Of a stretch of DNA of 64,000 nt, positions 26,032 to 34,350 are shown piece by piece; within the stretch, counting starts at the first letter, position 1; each line of letters opens with the position of its first letter. Below the pieces are notes generated by a model. The model made no database searches. It saw nothing but the letters and a program-made list of their open reading frames with translations, and was not told where the DNA came from. The stretch spans positions 1 through 64,000 of the forward strand of contig JAFGXQ010000045.1 of the NCBI GenBank assembly GCA_016936575.1, in the 5' to 3' direction. Source of the DNA: Deltaproteobacteria bacterium. Lineage in GTDB: Bacteria; Myxococcota_A; Polyangia; JAAYKL01. The position numbers were made by a program, and so were the translations under genes.

Positions 26032-27402
26032 TTACGGTGTTTTTCCTGTCTGCTGAATATTCTTCCACAAAAATTTTCGAATCCAGAACAGCGCCAGAAA
26101 CAGGGAGCCGAACCCGCCGGCGATAAACGATATCCATACAGATGTGATCCCGCCGTCGAACAGATACACCGCCGTATACGCGCCGGCCGCGCCGATAAAA
26201 ACCACCCGAACCGTCGTGATCACCAGACTGGGCCACCCGTACCCGAGCCCCTGCAGAATCCGCCCGGAGGTCATCCCCATGGCCATCAACGGATAGGCGA
26301 AAACGGCATACCCCAGATACTGCCGGCCAATCTGAAAAGCGGCGTCTTCTTTCACAAACAACTTCACCACCACATCGGAAAGCAGAAAAATGCTGATACC
26401 GAAGGCAACCGCGAAAATCAGCGCCCATCGATATGCATACAAGGTTGTGGATTTCACCAAGTCGGGTCGATTGGCCCCCGAAAACATCGCAATCAGCGTC
26501 ATCGCCGCCGAAGCGATACCGAGCAGCGGCAGCGTGACAATCATATCGGCCCGATTCCCGGCCACATATCCGGCCACCGCCATCTGACCAAAGTGCGCCA
26601 ACAGTTTGTTCACCAGGATCATCCCCACCGCCATCACCAGCTGACCGGCCGCGGCGGGCAACCCGATGGATAATATGGGACGCAGAAAAGCTGCCGAAAA
26701 CGGCATGCGCGAAACCAAAAAGCGGGAGGTAATCCGTTTGCGGATAAACGCCACATAAATCAACGCCAAAAGTGCAAAGGAGTGCGCCGCCAGAGTAGCC
26801 AGCGCAGCGCCGCGAATACCCCAATCAAACAAGAAGATAAATATCGGATCCAGTGCCAGATTCAGCATCGTGGACGCGGCAAGTATTATCATCGGTGTTT
26901 TCGCATCGCCTTCGCCATTAATCACCGAGCGAATGGCGGTCGAAAAAAAGAACAACGGCATCCCGAGCCAGAGCGGCAGCATGTAATCCCACGCGAATTC
27001 AGCCGATTTTCCTTCCGCACCGAGCAACCCGACCAACTGCGGCCCCAGCAAAACGCCGGCGGTAGTGAAAAACAATGCCAGACTCAGCGCCAGGGACAGT
27101 CCATTCGACGCCAAATGACTCATACGCTCATGATCGCGGGCGCCGAATGCTTGTGCGACACATGCGGTGATCCCGGTTGATAATCCGCTGGTCAGCGCAA
27201 TTGCCACAAAGAATAACGCACCGATATAGCCCGCCGCGGCCAATGCTTCCGCCCCGAGCATGCCGATGAAAACTGAATCGACAACGGTGTACATCGCATG
27301 AACGGTAAACCCCGCCATCATCGGCGCGGCGATAATCCACATCGCTTTGCGTGGATTCTCAACAAAGCGTTCCAAGCGATCGCTACTGGGTTGATTTTTC
27401 AT
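26032..27402 (-). CDS. MATE-family multidrug/toxin exporter
   Basis: A 456-residue protein with twelve predicted transmembrane helices in two similar halves. The N-terminal half has PMMAGFTVHAMYTVVDSVFIGMLG and the second half repeats the pattern (GLPAAAGQLVMAVGMILVNKLLAHFG), as in MATE antiporters that expel organic cations using Na+ or H+. Length is normal. It is convergent with the linker lipoprotein gene and ends nine bases from it. Substrate unknown; the nearest relatives could also be polysaccharide-type flippases, but the two-half MatE pattern is clear. Confidence 0.88.
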   Translation of the reverse strand: MKNQPSSDRLERFVENPRKAMWIIAAPMMAGFTVHAMYTVVDSVFIGMLGAEALAAAGYIGALFFVAIALTSGLSTGITACVAQAFGARDHERMSHLASNGLSLALSLALFFTTAGVLLGPQLVGLLGAEGKSAEFAWDYMLPLWLGMPLFFFSTAIRSVINGEGDAKTPMIILAASTMLNLALDPIFIFLFDWGIRGAALATLAAHSFALLALIYVAFIRKRITSRFLVSRMPFSAAFLRPILSIGLPAAAGQLVMAVGMILVNKLLAHFGQMAVAGYVAGNRADMIVTLPLLGIASAAMTLIAMFSGANRPDLVKSTTLYAYRWALIFAVAFGISIFLLSDVVVKLFVKEDAAFQIGRQYLGYAVFAYPLMAMGMTSGRILQGLGYGWPSLVITTVRVVFIGAAGAYTAVYLFDGGITSVWISFIAGGFGSLFLALFWIRKFLWKNIQQTGKTP

Positions 27403-27429
27403 TTATTACCGATACACCTTGACTGAAAA

Positions 27430-28368
27430 TCAGCGTCTTCGCTTCTTTTTTCTTCGGACCGCGTCATCCAGATCCTGTCCCTGTACTGTATCGGCGGTAT
27501 GATTATTTTTGGTTAAAGCCTCAAGTCGGGTGCGCGCCAATTCCGCGAACCAGCACCGATCTTCTTTTCCCAGTTCCGCGGCTTTGGCGTACGACTGCAA
27601 TGCGTCTTTAAATTTCCCGCGCTGTTCCCGCAGTTTTCCGCGCACCAGATGTATCCACACGCGAAGATAGGGCTGCGCACTGTCGATATCTCCGGGGAGG
27701 TCGTCTGCTTTCTTACCATGTACTAACTGCAATTCAATCCGGCACAGAAGCACCATCAGCGCGATATCTCCGCTGGTCGACAAAGACTCTGCCTCTTCGA
27801 TATACGACATCGTCTCGGGCCCGGTTTTTCCCAGCGAAAGACGCGCCCTGGCGATAATCACCAGCACCTCGGGCAATCTGGCGCCGCCCTTATCCAACAT
27901 TTGCCGCCCTTCGGCCTCGGCACGGGCAGGATCTCCGGTAACAAACAAGGATTTGATATACGCCGCCTGAAGTGCAGGCATCTCAGACGGGGGTGCGAAG
28001 GGAATGGCCTGATTGAGACACTCGAGCGCGGCCTCATACTCCCCCATCTGCGAAAACGCCAGTCCTAATTTTGCGTCAATCGGCGCACTGGCGCCGAACA
28101 GCGACAATAAAATTTGACGAGAGGCGTATGCCGGCACTTCCGAAGCTTTGCCCGTGGCGAGCAGCATCAGCGATTTTCTGTGAAATTTTTCCTCCATTCG
28201 AGAGATCACCCGCGGCAGGAAGAAAAAGAGAAAAATCAAAACCAGCGCGGCCGGAACCACCACCCATTTTTGCCCCAGGCGCCAAAATATAAATAACAAT
28301 CCAATGGTAATAATCTGCGCGGCAACGCCGGTCAGCGACATCTTTTTTTTATACATCGTTTCGCTCAT
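27430..28368 (-). CDS. Membrane-anchored TPR protein
   Basis: A 312-residue protein with two adjacent hydrophobic helices at about 13-32 and 35-52, followed by a cytoplasmic or periplasmic stretch of TPR-like repeats (AKLGLAFSQMGEYEAALECLNQAI, then further units to about residue 290). The tail is basic (RRKKKRRR). ATG 28368 is used; a second in-frame ATG lies 12 bases later. It ends 27 bp upstream of the MATE gene on the same strand. No enzymatic motif; probably a scaffold. Confidence 0.65.
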   Translation of the reverse strand: MSETMYKKKMSLTGVAAQIITIGLLFIFWRLGQKWVVVPAALVLIFLFFFLPRVISRMEEKFHRKSLMLLATGKASEVPAYASRQILLSLFGASAPIDAKLGLAFSQMGEYEAALECLNQAIPFAPPSEMPALQAAYIKSLFVTGDPARAEAEGRQMLDKGGARLPEVLVIIARARLSLGKTGPETMSYIEEAESLSTSGDIALMVLLCRIELQLVHGKKADDLPGDIDSAQPYLRVWIHLVRGKLREQRGKFKDALQSYAKAAELGKEDRCWFAELARTRLEALTKNNHTADTVQGQDLDDAVRRKKKRRR

Positions 28369-28445
28369 GATTCGTTATATCCAGTATCTGTCAAACCGTT
28401 CACCACGTAATATTAAAGTAAAATACTAGCACAAATAAATAGCAA

Positions 28446-29063
28446 TCAATTAAACATTTTAGATATCATTTTATCAAGCTCTACATCAGGTTTATCAGCC
28501 GCATTAATACATCGTACAGCACAAATATTCTGCGCTCCTCCGGCGATTACGTCATCTACATTATCGTGGTCAATTCCCCCCAGACAGACCGCCGGCACAG
28601 TCGACAGGGCGAGCATCTCCCGCATTCCTGAAATACCCAATACCGGATCGGGGATTTTTTTCGTCGGTGTGGCATACACAGGGCCGACTCCGATATAATC
28701 AGGATTCAACGCACATGCTTCTTCGGTCTGCCTCGGATTATGGGTCGATAATCCGATGATTGCATCGGGCCCCAGCATTGCCCTTGCCTCTGCGTACGGC
28801 ATATCACTCTGCCCCAGATGCACACCATCTGCCTGAACCTCCAATGCCAATGCCGGATCATCGTTGATGATGAAAATTGTTGACGCCGGAATCTCTGATC
28901 GTAAAGCAAACGCTGTGTCGCGAATAGTCTCGCGAGGGGCATCTTTCATTCGTAATTGAATAATACGCACGCCCTGCTCGACCATGATTCGGGCCAGGGG
29001 CAGATATCCGATTTTCGGTTCAGTTAATATCCCGTAGAATCCAATCCTATCCAGTTTCTTCAT
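28446..29063 (-). CDS. thiE: Thiamine-phosphate synthase
   Basis: A 205-residue TIM-barrel enzyme that joins the pyrimidine (HMP-PP) and thiazole phosphate to make thiamine phosphate. Family motifs are in order: QLRMKD, FIINDD, GVHLGQSD, GLSTHN, GVGPVYATPTKK and LGGI near the end. ATG 29063 has a GAGGAG site. Length is normal. No other thiamine gene and no TPP riboswitch-like leader is visible next to it. Confidence 0.93.
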   Translation of the reverse strand: MKKLDRIGFYGILTEPKIGYLPLARIMVEQGVRIIQLRMKDAPRETIRDTAFALRSEIPASTIFIINDDPALALEVQADGVHLGQSDMPYAEARAMLGPDAIIGLSTHNPRQTEEACALNPDYIGVGPVYATPTKKIPDPVLGISGMREMLALSTVPAVCLGGIDHDNVDDVIAGGAQNICAVRCINAADKPDVELDKMISKMFN

Positions 29064-29203
29064 TACGTCTCCTCAACTCGAATCTTCGACGTTCTGTCAT
29101 AGCATACGGGGCGCGCATCGAAAAGCACCCTTTCGGTTAGAACAATCAAAAACCGGATTGTTCCTGCAGGCGTATTTATTCACGAAAAAGGAGATTGCAG
29201 ATT

Positions 29204-29404
29204 TTAGGCGGACTGAGACAGATTTTCAGTGGTGGAAAACGCTTCTGATGCGATTTCCAAAGGCACGATGTCGATGTCTTTTTTGCCGCTTATACACACT
29301 TCTGAATAAATACAATTCCAGCAGCGTGGTGCGCCGGCCATTTCAGCGACGGCAAATGAATTGCAGTGGCTGCAATATACGGGGGACAATTTCAAACTCG
29401 TCAT
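29204..29404 (-). CDS. Small zinc-ribbon-like protein
   Basis: A 66-residue product with CSHC near residue 11, CWNC near residue 28 and a further Cys at 37 (SEVCISG), a spacing that suits a small zinc ribbon. An AGAGGAG site lies seven bases before the ATG, which supports a real gene. It sits between thiE and cysC on the same strand. No family recognised; the start and stop are simple and no other frame in this gap is better. Confidence 0.5.
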   Translation of the reverse strand: MTSLKLSPVYCSHCNSFAVAEMAGAPRCWNCIYSEVCISGKKDIDIVPLEIASEAFSTTENLSQSA

Positions 29405-29644
29405 TTTTCCGCTCCTCTGCTTCCATACTGAATCTGCCCATAATCAGAGCAACAGCCGTGCCAATCCGATAAAAGCCCGGTAAATTCGAACAACTACGTA
29501 AGATTTGCTCTATTAATAACATAAATGTACGGCAGTGCAAGTTGGGTCGGACTCTTTTCACAGGTCGAATCAGGTAGACGTCCAAATTTAAGCACATTTA
29601 TGTAGCCCGAACCGGACAAATGAACATTTTTGTATCAGTAAATA

Positions 29645-30259
29645 TTATCCGGCAGGAGGGATAATGCCCCGGTATTCCAAATAGGATATCACCTGTTCCA
29701 CAGAAACCGATAAGTCATTGGCACCGGTATCCACCGTCACCTCCGGAGATTCCGGTGCTTCATAGGGTGCGTCGATTCCGGTGAATCCAGAGATCTCTCC
29801 AGCCCTGGCTTTTTTATACAAGCCTTTGGGATCACGAGATTCACAAACACTCACATCTGCCAGACAGTACACCTCGACAAATGAATCCGGTTGCAGATTG
29901 CGTGCGATTTCCCGGTCAGACCGAAACGGACTAATAAATGCCGCCATGTTTACCACCGCGCAATCAGTGAACAATTTAGCGACCTCACCCACGCGGCGAA
30001 TATTCTCAATTCTATCTTCAGTGGAAAAACCGAGGTTCTTGCTAAGTCCGTATCTGATATTGTCACCATCAAGTACAAATGTACTTACGTTGCGTTCGTG
30101 CAATGCCGTGGCGACGGCATTGGCGAGGGTGGATTTGCCTGATCCGGAAAGCCCGGTGAACCAGAGAGTGGCCCCTTTATGCCCATGCAGCGCCGCTTTC
30201 TTCTCGGGAGTGATTGCCTGATTGTGCCATGTAATGTTTGTTGCCTTAGGGTCGGTCAT
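29645..30259 (-). CDS. cysC: Adenylylsulfate (APS) kinase
   Basis: A 204-residue enzyme that phosphorylates adenylylsulfate to PAPS using ATP. The P-loop GLSGSGKST is at 36-44, followed by DGDNIRYGL (substrate site), the ENIRRVGEVAKL segment, AFISPFRSDRE and the KGLYKKARAGEI lid. These match APS kinases throughout, and the length is normal. The N-terminus WHNQAI is typical. No ATP sulfurylase gene is adjacent in this window. Confidence 0.95.
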   Translation of the reverse strand: MTDPKATNITWHNQAITPEKKAALHGHKGATLWFTGLSGSGKSTLANAVATALHERNVSTFVLDGDNIRYGLSKNLGFSTEDRIENIRRVGEVAKLFTDCAVVNMAAFISPFRSDREIARNLQPDSFVEVYCLADVSVCESRDPKGLYKKARAGEISGFTGIDAPYEAPESPEVTVDTGANDLSVSVEQVISYLEYRGIIPPAG

Positions 30260-30614
30260 TATTCCTACCTGTGTTCCTGTTGCCGACTCGACGGTTTGCG
30301 CACTGCAGAAGCGCTGTTCGCCGATGGTTTTTTCGCATTAATTCTTTTGTATACGATCGTTGCGCGGTTCGACAAAGAAAAATATTTGAGCCCATCACAC
30401 TCTGTCTGTATATTTCCATTTTCACCCTACTGAACAGCCGCTAAATCACCTTTATTATTCAAAAATGTAGCATTTTTAGGATTGGAGATTGCAATGCAGA
30501 AAACTTGTATTACACTTTCCCCAAGTTTAAAATGACCATTGTTATTTATATCAACGTAAAGGTAACCGAGTGTGAGGTCATTTCTGACACTCCAAAACTC
30601 AAGGAAATGGAAGT
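30260..30614. other. Intergenic region upstream of the porin gene
   Basis: About 355 bp between the divergent cysC and porin genes. It is AT-rich toward the right and carries the leader inverted repeat at 30568-30592. I see no coding frame with support and no RNA gene. Confidence 0.55.
30568..30592 (+). promoter_or_regulatory. Inverted repeat in the porin leader
   Basis: GAGTGTGAG and CTGACACTC face each other across a seven-base centre (eight of nine pairs), 22 bp before the porin ATG. It could be an operator or an mRNA hairpin close to the ribosome site. No U-run follows, so it is not a standard terminator. Confidence 0.4.
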
Positions 30615-32051
30615 ATGAAACGAAAAAGCACTTTGACGAAAATTGTAGTTGCGATGGCTGCCACGTTGCTCAGTTTACCAGCGGCTGCCCAACTATCGTT
30701 GTCTGCGGGCGCGAAAGCCGAAGCAGACGCTGACAAAGGGGCCGACGCCTCCGCCACTGCTGACGGCGATGCGGAAGCGGCAGACGCAGGTGCGGCGGAA
30801 GGCGAAGGTGATGCGACCACAGAAGAAGAAGTTGCTCCTCCACCTCCTCCCCCTCCCGCGCCCGAGCCGGAACCCGTTGCCGAGCCAGTTGACGAAGGTG
30901 ACACCGGCGGTACCGCAGGCTATGATAAAGGCTTTTATATCAAGTCAAACGACGGAAATTTCAAACTGGTTATCCACGGTATGGCAAAAACTCGTTGGAA
31001 TTTACTCAACGACTCATATGCGGTCGATGACAACGGAGACATTGGCACCAACCACACAATGCGGTCTAACTTTTCAATGAATTATGCGCGCCTGTATCTG
31101 ACCGGGCATATGTTCACACCCAAACTTGGTTTTGCGTTGTATTATAACTTCCCCACCGCCACCACGGTGTATGCATTTGCATCTTATAAATTCATCCCAG
31201 ACAAATTGATGATCAAAGTCGGTTTATTCAAGCGCCCAATTTCTCGTGCATACCTGGCATCTTCGGTAAAACGCCAATTCATAGACGGCCCGTTAGGCGA
31301 CATGGGAGGCGGGATTGATTTAGGAATCGAACTAAGTAACGATTATACGAGCGTAAAGGGACTGGAATGGGCTGTTGGCGTATTCAACCATGGCGGTTCC
31401 GGAGTGGGCGCACCAGTAGGTACAAACCCCGCTGGCGCAGTAACAGATAACAATGGCTACCAAACCGGTATCGGCGGAGATTTCGCTCCTGCGCTGGTTG
31501 GACGCATCGGGTATAACAACGGAATAAAAGGCTACTCTGAAGTGGACTTTGAAGGCGGCCCACTTCGATTTGGCGTAGCTTTCAGCGCATCTACCGAGTT
31601 TGACCATGATGACAATAATGTAAGTCAGCATTACCTGAGTATCGACGGTATGCTGAAAGTAAACGGGCTGGCGCTATCTGCCGCCGGCTATATGCAAGCC
31701 ATCTCTGAAGATGGGTTCTGGGATCCGCAAGCCAATTCACAAGCCAACAATGGATTGAACGACATCGGCGCCTTCCTGCAGGGCGGCTATCTTATCAAAG
31801 GTCGATTCGAACCGATGCTGCGAATCGGCATGCGCCACGATTATAATGTTGATGAAGACCTACGTCTGGCCTTTACCCAAGGGTTCGGCATCTACTTCTT
31901 CAAAAATCATTCGCTCAAATGGGAAAACAATCTCACGCAGCACATAAAAGTACAACCTCCCGGTTCTTTGGCAACAGGAACGGCTGTGAACGGCGATGCA
32001 GAAGTTTTCGCAGACCTACTGTTCTCTTCCCAATTGCAGTTCTTCTTCTAA
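30615..32051 (+). CDS. OprO/OprP-like outer-membrane porin
   Basis: A 478-residue exported protein: signal peptide to about residue 26 (PAAAQ), an Ala/Asp/Glu-rich then Pro-rich linker (residues 30-95, PPPPPPPAPEPEP) and a beta-barrel of about 380 residues. The barrel has NFSMNYARLYLTGHMFTPKLGFALYYNF and the GLFKRPISR segment typical of phosphate-selective porin O/P and related general porins, and ends in a terminal Phe (LQFFF), the outer-membrane insertion signal. The acidic/Pro linker may span toward the peptidoglycan. Substrate unknown; phosphate selectivity is not shown. Confidence 0.78.
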   Translation: MKRKSTLTKIVVAMAATLLSLPAAAQLSLSAGAKAEADADKGADASATADGDAEAADAGAAEGEGDATTEEEVAPPPPPPPAPEPEPVAEPVDEGDTGGTAGYDKGFYIKSNDGNFKLVIHGMAKTRWNLLNDSYAVDDNGDIGTNHTMRSNFSMNYARLYLTGHMFTPKLGFALYYNFPTATTVYAFASYKFIPDKLMIKVGLFKRPISRAYLASSVKRQFIDGPLGDMGGGIDLGIELSNDYTSVKGLEWAVGVFNHGGSGVGAPVGTNPAGAVTDNNGYQTGIGGDFAPALVGRIGYNNGIKGYSEVDFEGGPLRFGVAFSASTEFDHDDNNVSQHYLSIDGMLKVNGLALSAAGYMQAISEDGFWDPQANSQANNGLNDIGAFLQGGYLIKGRFEPMLRIGMRHDYNVDEDLRLAFTQGFGIYFFKNHSLKWENNLTQHIKVQPPGSLATGTAVNGDAEVFADLLFSSQLQFFF

Positions 32052-32326
32052 AAACAAACTCACCACGAAACATTCTCCAGCAGCAGCGTTCCCGCCAATC
32101 AACTACAAAAACATGTTGATATAGAGATATGCATATTACCCAGGATTATTTGTCACACATAATGTTCTCCTGAGCGACCGCTGTCGATGGCTGTTCACCG
32201 GTGAAAAACCGCTGTTTACCGATTTGCGGCACGGGGTTCGCCGAAGGTGTAATGCATCGCCTTGTCAGCTGCGGTATAAACAGTGCATGGGTACGAACAA
32301 AAAAGAAGCGAAAAACACAAACTGCC

Positions 32327-32354
32327 TTGACAGCGACGGTGGCGTCACTATTGT
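32327..32354 (+). promoter_or_regulatory. Candidate promoter of the tetR-efflux operon
   Basis: TTGACA at 32327-32332 is a perfect -35 box; TATTGT at 32349-32354 follows after 16 bp as a fair -10. The predicted start of transcription falls at about 32361, just before the palindrome. Confidence 0.5.
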
Positions 32355-32367
32355 ATCGAGGTAAAAT

Positions 32368-32398
32368 GAATATGAATTCAGAATCTGAATCCATATTC
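32368..32398. promoter_or_regulatory. 31-bp palindrome, probable TetR operator
   Basis: Two 15-bp arms starting GAATATG and ending CATATTC pair at 14 of 15 positions around a single central base (32383). It lies immediately downstream of the candidate promoter and 78 bp before the tetR start, the classic place for an autorepression operator. Confidence 0.7.
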
Positions 32399-32475
32399 CG
32401 GCTCGGTTAAAAAAAAAGTGACTCCGACGTCAGATTTTTGAAATATTCAAATACTGCGCCTCGTAGGTTGGCCAA

Positions 32476-33096
32476 ATGAAGACACGTAAAGAAAAAGAAG
32501 AACACAATCGCAGAGAGCATATCATCGACACTGCAGAAGTGCTGTTCGCCCAGAAAGGACTGGGGCACACATCCGTTGCCGACATCGCGCAGGCCGCGGA
32601 ATTCGGAGTGGGAACGCTATACAAGTATTTCAGCGACAAAAACACACTGATCACATCGTGGGCGGCAACCAGAATGGACGAGCATTTTTCGGCATTGGAA
32701 GAAGCGCTCAAGGTTGAAGCAACCCCACCCGAAATGATTGATCGATTCATCGAGGCATACCTGATTTCGATACAGAAGCGGACCCATTTTTTTAAGGTAT
32801 ATTATTCTCACCTGCATTTGCAGGCCGACGACGAACCCTTGAAAATAGGATTACAGCAGTTAGAAACCAGAAAAATGGAACTTTTTCGCCGCATAGATGA
32901 CATATATCAACGTGGAATCGACGAAGGTTATTTCTTTAATGTGGGAGACGCCGGGTATCTCACCGCCGCCACCTGGGGAATCCTCATGGCGTTTTACTTT
33001 ATGGCGCAACAACGATTCAACGGAACGGTGAATGTGAATGAAATGCGAAAAATGGTACGGCAGTTGCTATTTGAACAGGTGAGGCTGTCAGCATGA
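32476..33096 (+). CDS. TetR-family transcriptional regulator
   Basis: A 206-residue repressor. The N-terminal helix-turn-helix is clear (DTAEVLFAQKGLGHTSVADI ... FGVGTLYKYFSDKNTLI). The C-terminal ligand-binding domain is helical and divergent as usual. Its stop is followed directly by the adaptor gene of an RND pump, so it very likely controls efflux in response to a toxic ligand. A 31-bp palindrome upstream is the probable self-operator. Confidence 0.9.
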   Translation: MKTRKEKEEHNRREHIIDTAEVLFAQKGLGHTSVADIAQAAEFGVGTLYKYFSDKNTLITSWAATRMDEHFSALEEALKVEATPPEMIDRFIEAYLISIQKRTHFFKVYYSHLHLQADDEPLKIGLQQLETRKMELFRRIDDIYQRGIDEGYFFNVGDAGYLTAATWGILMAFYFMAQQRFNGTVNVNEMRKMVRQLLFEQVRLSA

Positions 33097-33173
33097 CTGC
33101 AAACGAACAAAAAAGACACGCAACCGTGACACATAATTCAATTTTAACTGTTACAGGGCTTGAGGAGACCATT

Positions 33174-34286
33174 ATGATATATCGAAAATCGCTTACCATT
33201 TCTATTCTGTTGACACTGGCTGTCTCTTTTGGGGCGTGCGCCGGAACCAAAGAAAACAACGGCAGCGCCGAAGTATCATCGGCAGATGATTCAAAAGACG
33301 CGGCGGCCGAAGGAACGCATAATGAATCTGAAAACAAAGGATCCGCAAAAACGGCGAACGTCCAAACTCAGGAAGTGACACTCGGAAGCCTCACCCAAAG
33401 CGCATTGGCTCACGGTGTGACCATGGCCGATCATCATGTGGTGTATTCGGCTGAAATCGCCGGAAAAATTGAACACCTTGGGTTTGAACTGGGCGCTGAA
33501 GTGAAAAAGGGCCGCACCCTGGCGCGTATCGATTTTAAAACGCTGAAAGCACAGGCGGAGCAGGCCCAAAGCGCGGCCGACCTGGCGGATGCAACCCTGA
33601 AACGAATTGCCAAGCTGATGAAAGACGGTCTGATCAGTCAGCAGCAGTATGATGAAGCGTACTCAAATGCGGTAGGCAGCAAGGCTCAACTGGCCATCGC
33701 AGAGGCGAATGTGTCAAAAAGCATTGTCAAAGCCAATCACTACGGTGTGGTATCGGCCAAGTACGTTGAAAAATCAGAGTACGTGGGCCCGGGAACGCGA
33801 TTGTACGAGATTGTGGATTACCGCACCGTCATCGTGGAAGCCCAACTGGCTGAATCACAGGTGGCATCAGTTTCTCCGGGCTCTAAAGTGGAAGTGCGCA
33901 TTGATGCCTTGAACGAAACCTTCAACGGCACCGTGGATACAATTTTGCCCACTGCCGATGCAATGAGTAAAACCTTTACCGCCCGTGTAAGAATTCCCAA
34001 TCCGGATTTAAAAATTCTGGTGGGCATGAGCGCCAAGCTGAACATCTCAGCACAAAACTTCAACGATGTGGTTATCGCGCCCCAGAGCGCCATTCTTGAA
34101 GAACAATCCGGTGTGCGCAGCGCCTTTGTGGTGCAAAACAATGTCGCGCAGAAACGCGAAGTTCTGCTGGGCGCATATCAGGGCGGAAATGTGGTTGTCA
34201 CCGAAGGTTTGAAACCGGGAGATCAGCTGGTTGTGCTTGGGCAGCGGGATCTGCTGGACGGTCAACCGGTCCATATAATGAAGTAG
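33174..34286 (+). CDS. RND efflux periplasmic adaptor, lipoprotein
   Basis: The start at ATG 33174 (after GAGGAG) begins a lipoprotein signal peptide ending SFGA/C, giving 370 residues; the frame is open back to 33093 but that part lacks export features. The mature protein has the membrane-fusion layout: a lipoyl-like half motif (IAGKIEHLGFELGAEVKKG), an alpha-hairpin coiled coil (AEQAQSAADLADATLKRI ... ANVSKS), a beta-barrel domain (GSKVEVRIDAL) and a C-terminal membrane-proximal part. It links the pump and the TolC-like channel. Confidence 0.9.
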   Translation: MIYRKSLTISILLTLAVSFGACAGTKENNGSAEVSSADDSKDAAAEGTHNESENKGSAKTANVQTQEVTLGSLTQSALAHGVTMADHHVVYSAEIAGKIEHLGFELGAEVKKGRTLARIDFKTLKAQAEQAQSAADLADATLKRIAKLMKDGLISQQQYDEAYSNAVGSKAQLAIAEANVSKSIVKANHYGVVSAKYVEKSEYVGPGTRLYEIVDYRTVIVEAQLAESQVASVSPGSKVEVRIDALNETFNGTVDTILPTADAMSKTFTARVRIPNPDLKILVGMSAKLNISAQNFNDVVIAPQSAILEEQSGVRSAFVVQNNVAQKREVLLGAYQGGNVVVTEGLKPGDQLVVLGQRDLLDGQPVHIMK

Positions 34287-34350
34287 GTTGAACAACCCCG
34301 ACAATGTAACCCAATAACGCAACATCAACATATCGTAGCGGAGCATCGAA

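Larger units (their letters stand above)
32052..32475. other. Intergenic region holding the tetR promoter and operator
   Basis: About 420 bp between porin and tetR. Apart from the promoter and palindrome listed separately, short open frames here have no ribosome sites or protein-like composition. A run of nine A residues lies at 32409-32417. Confidence 0.55.

Noticed and set aside
29064-29160. TPP riboswitch upstream of thiE
   Set aside because: No CUGAGA or ACCUGA-type core elements were seen in the short leader.
29343-29597. 84-codon minus-strand frame upstream of the zinc-ribbon-like gene
   Set aside because: It overlaps the better-supported 66-codon gene, lacks a ribosome site and has no protein-like features.
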